Source of the DNA: Atopsyche davidsoni
Taxonomy: Eukaryota > Arthropoda > Insecta > Trichoptera > Hydrobiosidae
Direction: 5' to 3'
Assembly: GCA_022113835.1 (NCBI GenBank)
Contig: JAILWY010000015.1
Coordinates: 2,294,001 to 2,358,000 of the forward strand
DNA length: 64,000 nucleotides
The notes under the pieces were generated by a model. It had not been told where the DNA came from and made no database searches. It was given only the letters and a program-made list of their open reading frames with translations. Shown piece after piece: positions 26,963 through 37,700 of the stretch. The position numbers and the translations under genes were made by a program. Position 1 is the stretch's first letter; each line of letters opens with the position of its first letter.

Positions 26963-28775
26963 CACGTCGGAGGAATTAACGAAAAATGACTATCATTAAG
27001 TGTTAAATATGAAATCAAGATTCATCATAACTCTTTTTTAAAACCGACTCCCAAAAAAAAAAAAAAAATTGATAATAAATAATTTTTATAGTTTCAGATT
27101 GCAGATACGCCGCATAGAAATTATTTACTCAAGTAAATTTAAAGTCGGTAAAGGCTCAGAATACAAAACAACAACACAGGATAATATTATACAATAACAG
27201 GATAATATAGCGATGCTTCAAAACTCACGTTTAATAACACGAGTAAGTACTAATCCTAATAGACTTAAACATATCAAATGATAATACTTTTTGATGTCGT
27301 GGCGGTTTATTGAGTTGGCATATTTGTCTCGCGTGAGAAGAGCTCCATAGGTCTTATGTCGCATACGTAAATAGTAATTAAAAATACTCTGAATTCATAT
27401 AAAAAATAATAGAAACAAGCGATCATACATTTATTTGTGATAATAATCTATTTAACGCAGTTTGATAATTACAGTTCATGTCTTATTCTGTTTTTTACGC
27501 CGAGAAACGCAAAAGGGTAAAACTGACATGAAATGTGATGGTTGATGTTTAATGGTTGGAGTACTTTTTATTAGGAATTATAGAGAATAAGGAGACCAGC
27601 TCCCATCATGGGGCAGTGCCGAAGATGATGGTTGTTTTTAAAAATCATTGTAATATCATCGTAATTTGCAAGGTTTCACATTTCAGGCATTGCCAAATCC
27701 GAATTTCAGGAATTCGAGTAATTTCGACTCGGCGTATTGATACAATAAAAACAATTATTATTTTAAAATATCAATTTTTGGTTGTTAGTAATATATTTGC
27801 AAAGCAGCATTGAATGTTTGAAATAATATTTTATATCAAAAGTATGCCAATAATTTAGAATTTAAGGAGATTTATAATATTATGTGGCCACAATCTGTAA
27901 TTACTTTCATAATGATGACGTAATTTTTTATGTGTTTAAATTTAATTACAGACTTTGATTACAAATTTGATGGATTCGTGTAATATATTTCGGGTTGACG
28001 CGTGATGGACAATCTAAGCCAAGATTGTAATCATTTTGAATTATTTTGACTAAGTGAAATGAGTTTGTAACAAATGTTTCCTTTGTGACTAGAAAAATCG
28101 ATTAATCAAATGTTAGCTCAATTAAAACAATCGTTTTTGGTATTTATACATACAAATATTACTTTGTGAAGACTTGCGTTTGATGCTGTAGTTTTAATTA
28201 TAAAAATGATTGCAAAAGTGATTTTTTCTTTGTACTATCAATTTCATGTCGATAGCCATAGCAATATGGGGTTTATAGACAAAGAGTGGCTGTCTGTTTG
28301 TCTATTTATTAAATAATATATTATTCAAAAGCAACTTTTAATATTGTGCAAGTGTTTTGACTGCGTTAAGTAGACTTATATCATCAATATATAAAATAAA
28401 AAAATAATTGAACAGAGAAGCTAGATTTTTTTCAATACAAACAAGTCAGCATTTTATAGGAAGATATATTGATTACATTTAAAATAAACACGCAACAAGT
28501 TTAATATTTTCATATTCTCACCCCAAAAAACCAATCCCTAATAATGCATTAACAACAATAATGTTTCGCCCAATTCAGAAACAAATAAAACACATTATTT
28601 TCTAGAGTATAGCATATTTATCAGTAGTAATTGTTTTCACTTTAAATTGACTAGGTTTACCGACAAATTGTGTTACTGACTAAAGTTACTTTGCGACATT
28701 GTAGACTTCGGGATATTATGACGTGTTGAAAGGATACATACATTTTTAATTCATTTTCAGTGTGGTGTGTTTAGC

Positions 28776-31700
28776 TTAGGAGGTCTCATCAGAAGGTGCA
28801 TCCGCGGAGTCAGCGATCTCCTCAAGGTCGAAGGGAAGCTCCTCATCGTGCACCGACCTCTTTCCAAGGCCGAAGTTGAACCTGTTGAGATCCCTCTGTC
28901 TTCTGCCGAGACCGAAATCAATGAGCCTCAAAGATTTTACGTTTTCCATGTTTCCGTTATTGCTGGACTTTTTCCCGAGACCGAATTCGTACGCTTTTTT
29001 TCCGAGGCCGAATTCGTATGACGCTCGTTTCCCGAGGCCGAACTCGTATGCGGGCGACCTTTTTCCAAGACCAAACTCATACGCCGGGGATCTTTTCCCA
29101 AGGCCAAACTCATACGCTGGCGATCTTTTTCCCAGGCCAAACTCGTACGCTGGTGATCTCTTTCCTAGGCCAAACTCATACGTTGGTGATCTTTTTCCCA
29201 GACCGAACTCGTAGGCGGGGGCTCTTTTTCCGAGACCGAATTCGTACGCAGGAGCCCTTTTTCCAAGACCGAATTCGTATGCGGGTGATCTTTTTCCAAG
29301 ACCGAATTCGTATGCAGGTGATCTTTTTCCAAGACCAAACTCGTACGCGGGTGCTCTCTTTCCAAGGCCAAACTCATACGCAGGCGATCTTTTTCCAAGG
29401 CCGAATTCGTACGAAGGTAATCTTTTTCCGAGACCGAATTGGTATGACGGTATTCTTTTCCCGAGACCGAATTCGTAAGACGGCAGCCTCTTTCCGAGGC
29501 CGAACTCATACGGGGTTCTTTTTCCGAGGCCGAATTCGTATGCAGGTGCTCTTTTTCCAAGGCCGAACTCGTATGCAGGTGCTCTCTTTCCAAGGCCGAA
29601 TTCGTAGGGAGATCTCCTGCCGAGGCCGAACTCGTACGCTCGTTTTCCAAGGCCAAATTCATATGACGCCTTCTTTCCGAGACCGAACTCGTACCCCCTA
29701 GCTCGCTTTTCTTCGTCGATCATATCGGACTCGTTGTCGGGACCAGCTTCGTACATCTTATCTGTAACGAAAGAGAAAAATACTTCATTTATTATAATTA
29801 AATGAAAATACAAATAAAGTGAACATTCAGACACTATGCTCATACAACAAAAAAATTAATACACCATCAACAAAAATTGCAACTCTTCCTATATGAGTCG
29901 AACCCAAAAAAATACAAAATAATATTTCATATTTCAGGATTCAGGAACAACGCTTTTTATAAACACAAATACTGAAAAATGAGCTGTATTTTAAAATTAA
30001 TTTTCATATCTGTATGTCCAAATTACAAAATTTAATCACGTACATACACGAGTACACGTTTTAAGCATAAAAAAAATATTCTGCAACTGGCATCAAATTA
30101 AGCTTTTTAGGCGCTTTTAATGGCTTGGTTCAGTGCGGTGAAAGTCTAAAAACGATCGTAACCTCCTAGCCATTTGGCTATTTGCAGTTTGAATTATTAC
30201 ACCGCCGTTGCGAAAGAGTTTAACATAGATTTACTCGCACAGTAATGAACTTTTCACCGTCACGCAGCAAATCGTTTATTTGCAGTAAATTTACTGGAAA
30301 TAGCAGAGAATTTTTTTCGCTGCGAGTAAAAAGCTTTGGATAATAAATGCCCGCTGTTTTTTTTTTTTTTTTAAAGAATTTTTCTCCGCAATGACTAAAG
30401 TGAATCTCATCAATCTAACTCATACCCAAAGCTGGGTTGAGTTATTCCAATTGTCAAGATTGACAAAATATAATTTAATGACTCTGTATTAATTTATTTT
30501 ATTTTGAATCCATTTATAACAATGAAAGAAAATTAGTTTCCTCTGACTTAAACGTTTTAATCAGAAGTATGAAATTAGATTTTCGATGACTTTATTGGCT
30601 TTTTTTATGACCGAAACAGTTTGCTATTATTATTATTAATATTATTAATATTATTCTCCATGCTTTGCCCATTCTTTTACGTATGTATAAGTGAATGATT
30701 GTGTATATAGTGGACTTGGAATGATTGTGGAAGGATGTTTTCTGGAAGTTCCTTGTAGAAGGGAGGTCCTGCTATTGTTTCTGCAGAAGGAATATCAGAT
30801 CTAAATGGATTGTTTAATCATGCTATTGGGCAGCAGCAATACGTAAATATTTATTTTGAATATAAAACTATACTACATACACTGTTTTCTCTAAGAAAAC
30901 CATGAACAGATGAGATGTGCAGTGAGATAGTCAAAAACCTTCTTTGAGGAGGTAGGAAAAGTAGATCATGTTATACTACGCGGAGGAAAATAATTCAAGA
31001 CTTCTCCTCAAAGAATTTTCTTCAGCTTTGGAGGGGCCTTCATCGAGCAGTGGCTGACGCGATAGCGCAGGTTTGTGCGGGGAAAATTCTGAAAATTCCA
31101 CGGAGTAGTCTCGCGTCGAAGTCATTAATAACTCAATACAAAAGTTTGCTACTCAAAGTCTGCGACAGAAAAGCTCTTTTATGTAAATTTGTGTGTAAAC
31201 AGCCTTCAGTTTACCTTACCAGTCAGTTTTCGGATAGTGTTTGCGTAAGGCTTTGACGCCGAGCACTCGACGGATAGTGGAACTTTAGAATGTGTGTGTA
31301 TAGTACAGCACCGATGTTGCAGCTTTACTTTGAAGCTGATTTAGGTTACACAGAATTTTATTAATTTGTGTATCCGACTTTTGTAAACTAGACGTATGAG
31401 AATAACGAGTTTTAGATGATTGAAAGGTGACAAGATTATAAACTTTAAAATTTTGATAGGTCTTTGATAAGTCATACGTAATCAAAGGACAGGTTTAATT
31501 TGTGTTACTCCATATTTAAACAATAACCGAATTGTTTTCAGATAATGAACAAGCGCTTTGACTTTTCAGTCTTAGAGTGTGGGGAAGTCCTTAAAAACCG
31601 AAATCACTCACAAATAAACACGTTCGTAATTTTCTAGTTGTTTTCACATGTTTGCATGTCATCATGACTTATGGTGTTTAAACGAAGGTAATCAGTTATG

Positions 31701-34700
31701 GTATTGTATGTTGTTAATACAAGGATCAAGTAAATCAATTACACTAAACGAAAGGCCGCGAACTTTTCTATCTTCCCGGGAGATAATGCAATTGCGAGTG
31801 GAAATAAACAGTAAATATACTTGTAGTGTGGAGGTCCAATAAATAAACAATGGAGAAGATTGGAAATATCCTATGAATACAAATAAGTCCGGAGCGACTT
31901 CACTATAGAACAAGGGCTTCTATTAGCAGACTCGCCGGGGGTCTGGGAAGTCCCCGGGGAGGGCCTGGCATGTGGGGCCCCAGATCGTTAACACTCGATT
32001 TGATTGCACCTCAATCAGGTAAATTAGGTTATAGGGAACTGGGATCCTGACCAGGAAATTAAGGAGAGAATTGAGACAGAAATATAACATTAGAGAATCT
32101 TGATGGAGATTCACCAAATGTTATATCGTATCAGTTCTACTTTATACAGCTGAAGTTTGGATACTCTATGCGAAGAATTGTACAGTAAATACAGCATCCT
32201 CCAGCTGATTATCCAAAGAAAAAAGGACGTTGGAAGAAGGAAGTTTAAGTGGCTGGAGGTCAGAAGTAGTGAGACTGCTCCAGGATAGAAATATATTCGA
32301 TGAATCAGTCACCAACCTTCTATGAAGAGAGGCATCAGAAGAAGAAGGTAATATACATGCACTATTTATTTATGATCGATGGTTTATCATTCCTTCCACA
32401 GATGTTGTAGGGGGAATAAAATATGGGAATAAAGTTCCCGGGGAATTACCGAGAAAGTTCGGACAGTTTTATTTGTTGGCACAGCTTGTATGGGACGCGT
32501 AAAATCTACATTTTATGCAACTCTGCTTTATAAGCGAAAACGTGAGGGTAGGTTCTATAAACATATCGCATATCGAGACAGAATATTTTACACTAAATTG
32601 AAAGTTTATATTTTGCTTGCAAATTCTGTTTTCCTTATGCACGATCGTGGGGTGGTTTTCTCTGCTTTATGCAAGTATTTCAAAATACCCCCCATTTCAT
32701 GTTTTGTTACCCCTGAAAACGTGCAATAAATCATGCTTATTGCTTGAAGATTTTTAATTTTAATATAAAAAAATATAAACTCCCCAAATTTGCCGCTTTA
32801 TGTGAGCAAATGCCGGACACGTACTGAGGTACTTTGGGTACTTTTTAATAAATGTATTAACAAGGTTTTCAAAGCATGAAAGATTGGATGTAAAAAATAT
32901 TAAATATGTTTTTAGGTGGGTTGGCTTTTAATTTTGAGTTCACATCAAAAAAAAATAAACAAAAATAGGAGTTTTTCTTTGATTTATTCAGCGCAGTGGC
33001 GTAGAACACATAAATGCTTTAAAATATAAAAGATGTTTGCGTTTAAGCCGGAGGCTATGCGATTACTCAACCGGTTTATAATTTATAATAAAAATAATTT
33101 CTTAGTCGATTTTTTTAAAATTTTATAAATATATATTTGTTGTTTACTTGAAAAGGTTTAACGGGAAGACTTCAAAAAAGCAATACAAAAAAATTAAATA
33201 TTTTTTTGAAATTGAAATGTGGTACTGTGCTGTGGTATAAAAATATGGAAAATACTATGTTTATTAAAATTAATATAAATACAAATAAGTTATTTTAGAA
33301 ATATTGAGAGTATTTACGCCAAAAAGGACAAATATTTGAAAGTGAAAGTAGTCACTAACATACAATAATAATACCGTAATCATCTAGACATTTAGCTATA
33401 TATATGTTGAAATAATTTATATTGAGTGAGGCTACAAGAAAGAGTAAAAAATACACGTTAAGTGGCTGTGAAATAGGGCTTTTTTCTATTTTCCCCTTAG
33501 AAAACCATGAACACTCATGCATGAGTATATGCTCAGTGAAATGGTCGCCAACCTCCTCTGAGGAGAGGCACTTGATGAAGAAGAAGCTGTGCATTATTTC
33601 TTCACGAGGAATTAATTGCACCTCCAGCTGATTGTCCTTCAGTGGAGTCCTGAAAAATTACGACTTGCACTACCAACTGATTATCTTTTAGCAGAGTCCT
33701 GAAAAATTACAATTCCTAATTCGCGCTCAGATCATCGAAGCAAGATGACAGGAAAATAATAAATCTGCCTGAAATGTGTTTCAGTTTTTCAGGCTGGCCG
33801 ACTGCGGCAGATGTGGAGATTTATGTTTTTCTTTACAGTGAATTTCCTCCACACAAACAACAGCTCTAGACTGGTTGTTATTAATTTCAATATCCCTAAT
33901 TTAGCACTGATTGTGAAGATTAGGTATTATAGGTTTCAGGATTTTTATATTGCAATGACGTAGCATAAAATTTTATTATAAAGAAATATGTTTTTCATGA
34001 ATTACTTAATAGTGCAATAGAAAAGTGAACTATTGTATTACCTTCATAAAGTGATTATTATCTAAATAAATAAAAGCAAACTAATTTAATAATATTATTA
34101 CACAGAAAAAACCCTCAAGGGTCATATTGTTTTTTTGTATTTGTTTTTTAAAACTTTTACCATGAAATTATGATTTTTTAACCCATAAAATGTAATTAGC
34201 AGGTATTCAATACCTTTTTGTCAAATTAATTTATTTTAGACAGAATTTCTTAAAAATAAAAACCAATTTAAACAATTTACCGATCAATAAATGAAAGTGC
34301 TTTAAATAACCTCTCATTTATTATTTTATAATCATTATTGATTACTTTCTGTATGCCAAAATCCGTATATTCGAACAACTCGGTATTGAATTCGGATAAT
34401 CACACCACTGAACATTGCTTATTCACAATACGAGAGCATTTGTAATATACTAAATAATATATAATGCCAATAATTTTTTAAATTATGTTTAATTACTCAT
34501 AACTAAGTTTGATTTTTTTTCAATTTAAATTTTGTAAAGCGAGTTTTATTATGTTTGTATTTTCTGTTTGTAAATGGGCAAAGTTTTACCTGCGATGCGA
34601 TAACACCGTGTTTTAATTAATTCACACAAATATTATACATTAAAAGAACTACAAAACGTTTAATATAAATCGAGTCTACGTCTCGACTTATCAACCGATT

Positions 34701-37700
34701 TTAATCCGAAACTTCAGGAATAGATTTACGTTACTAATTACCGACATGTTCTCCATCAAAGGAAAACCCATCTCGGAGGTTTCTTTGGCAGTGTCTTTTT
34801 GCCCGGCGAGAAGAGATTATTTCTCCAGCTTCCGTGTCAATGCAAACAGGCTCGATGTATCAAAGAAAAACTAGAGAATATGCAAAGACTTTCTCAGCGT
34901 TTACTTTGTGGAGAAATATAAAAAAAAAAAATAGATTAACAAGCAGCATTGTCCACTGTGGTGGAAGATGGGTAGATAGAGAATTCACAATCTCATGGTT
35001 AATTGAGAGAATGTACAAACTGTGGCGGAAAAGTCATGGTGTAGACAAAAAAAATGGGAGAAGGGGATTCGTTTTATTTTAACATTTATTCCAAGAACAG
35101 AAAAAAATATTAATCCATAAAACTTTACTTGTGTAGTTATATAATATTTTTAAGCTTTCCCTGTAAGACTCAAATAATAAAAAATAAAGGTATATTAGTA
35201 GTGCGTACAAGATTTTAATAATTTTGTAAAAATAATGCGTAAAAAGACGATTTTGCATATTTATCAGTGGTGTCGCAACTTGTGTAGGCTGCTTAATAAA
35301 TAACGTTGAAAACAAAGAGAAAATGATTGTGTGTGTGTCTTTTACTATCCAAAACGCATTAGAACATCATTAACTCTAAATAAAAGGCAATTACTTCTTC
35401 GTCGAAACATATTATTTTTCCAATCGAAATTTTGATTGCCTCTTGTGATATCATGATGCGTGAAATTTAAGCAAATGAATTCATAATCACTGTGGGGGTG
35501 GGGGCACGCGGGGTGGAGGCTCCGGGCTCGGCCCCGGGTCAAAATGAAAAAAACAATCAAACGAGTTGATTTAGCAATCAAAGCACACAAAAAAAATAAT
35601 ATTAAAATAATTTTAGAATACAAGCAATGCTAAAAAAAATGCGGCATAACACCTAAGAACACGATAAAGATATTATTAAAAAAAATATTAAAATCGATTG
35701 TTATTTTTTTGTGTGGCTCCACCGCGGAAGTGGTGGACCACAGTCAGTCCATTACCTGGCGAAATCGTGTCATTTAATTAATTTAATTGTCGCTTTATTT
35801 TTATATATCGAAAATTGATTTTTTTACAGAGTATTGAAAAAACTATAAATTATATTTATCTATTTTTTATTATTTAATTAACGTCCATCTTCAGGGTAAA
35901 ATAAAATCTTGAAGATGTTGAAAAATTGGATAAAATGACGATTTTCCAAGACCAAAGTTTGTTAAAGATTTTTTTTTTTTAATTTTTAAATTAATAAGAC
36001 GCACGTGGTTTATATTTAATCTTTTAATTCAAATTAAAAAAAAGACTTTTGAATGTTTAGGATTCTTGGAAAATGTACCAGACGAATCTCCAAATTCCTA
36101 CACTTCAATCGGAAAAACACATATTTATCATATTAATAGTAAATTTATAAGAAATAAAAATATATTGTGTTCGGAAGAAGGGATGTATCAAACTTTTTGC
36201 ATTTAAATTTTTTTGATTGGTGTAGTCGAATTTTTGCAAAACGGACTAGAAAATGATAAAAAAAACTCGATTATGGGACCTAGACCCTTAAGTGGTCGTA
36301 GGTTTCCCCCCCCTTTCCACTATTTATTTTTTTGGGGATTCCCCGGCTGTTTCCCACACATGGCAACACACGCCTAGCGTCGCTGTGCTTATTGGCTTCT
36401 TCTACAGCAGACGGGCGAAGAACCCGCCAGGGTTGTCAATAGCATTAGCAATACTCTCCATATGTGCTGTACACGCAGCAACACAACTGACAACCGAGTA
36501 CTAAAAACCATAAGCATTTATTTTTAGATGTCAACCACGTATCAGTTTTTAATTTTTTAATTTATTTTTGACATTCTCTCAGCCTATTTTGAGTTTTCTT
36601 GCGCGGAAATTTATGACCTATCAGATAACAGAAATTTATACATTTTTCATTGAAAAAATTTTGATACAGTATTTGTAACACTCATAATGTTTTTTGGTAG
36701 AACTGTTCAGAAAAACTTAAAAATATTTTGTATATGCTTACAATAAGGCATGCTTTATTGGCTGTTTGTAAAACTGCATGCCTAGGCTTAAAATTCTCTA
36801 CTGATCGTATCATCCTCTAAGAGGGTGGACTTTTTGAGGGGTCCATTTTCGAGTTTTTTGACAATTTTTTTGCAAAAAATCCACTGCACCAATAAAAAAA
36901 AAATTTATGCCAAAAATTAAATACATTTCTTCACCTACAGATATTTTTTTTTTACTTCCTGTAAATTTACTTTTAATATGATAATTATGTGTTTTCCCGA
37001 TTGAAGTATGTTATTATGAGCGACGGATCTAGAGCCCAAAGCATTTAGGAGTCATTGTTTTAAATTGAAATTTAAAGATTACATATAAACCTATGGTTAG
37101 GGAATAGTTTAAAAATTAAAAAATAAAAAAACTTTAACAAACTTTGGTTTTGAAAAGTCGTCATTTTATCAAAATTTTCAACATCTTCATGACAATATTC
37201 TAATGGTTAATTGCAAACCGGTTGCAGGTTGTGTTAAAGCATTTAATTAAAATAAATCGTCTTTCTCAGCTTCCTGCAGCAGCCCTGACCGAAGAAAGTT
37301 TTTATCAGACAAATTCACCGACATTTGTTTCTTTGTTTTTTTGTTATTTGTTGGCTTCCGTTTCAGAATTGTTTACTTTTTCACGAAACCGGCGCAGGTT
37401 ACGAGCGAATAAATAAACACCCCCGATACGCGAAAAACTATCAAAATTCATTACTAACCAGCAACAAAAAATATTTAATATACAATTGACTGTATTATAT
37501 GAATATTATTGTATTTTTAAATAGATTATCTGTGCAGGTTAATTTGCTTATTTAGATTTCCCCTGAGAAGAGCCACTGTAATGCAAATGTGCTGATAATA
37601 ATCGAGATTGATGACTTCCGAGATTTATCCAAGATTTTACGAAGCTCCAGGGGATATTACACAATGCTTTTTAATTTTTTTTTAAACAAAACTGTTGAGC

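Larger units (their letters stand above)
22106..28775. other. AT-rich intergenic region between Nap1 and allatostatin-A
   Basis: The two genes are convergent here. I find no gene. The region holds repeat fragments (22782-22820, 22905-22952, 23478-23516, 23630-23655, 26519-26556), a 360-bp direct duplication at 24223-24898 and a long hairpin at 26832-26962. AATAAA on the minus strand at 28305-28310 is a possible allatostatin poly(A) signal about 470 bases past its stop. Confidence 0.45.

Noticed and set aside
28767..29701. Four long open frames overlapping the AstA array in other frames on both strands (up to 227 codons)
   Set aside because: They are shadows of the in-frame repeat: each is a low-complexity translation of the same 33-base unit. 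The minus frame 28776-29761 alone has signal peptide continuity, cleavage sites and amidation glycines.
28857..29702. CRISPR-like regular repeats
   Set aside because: The regular spacing is a coding peptide array in a eukaryotic neuropeptide gene; there are no unique spacers.
35490..35540. G-quadruplex candidate (GGGGGTGGGGG and nearby G runs)
   Set aside because: The loop to the fourth G run is longer than the usual seven bases, so the strict pattern is not met.
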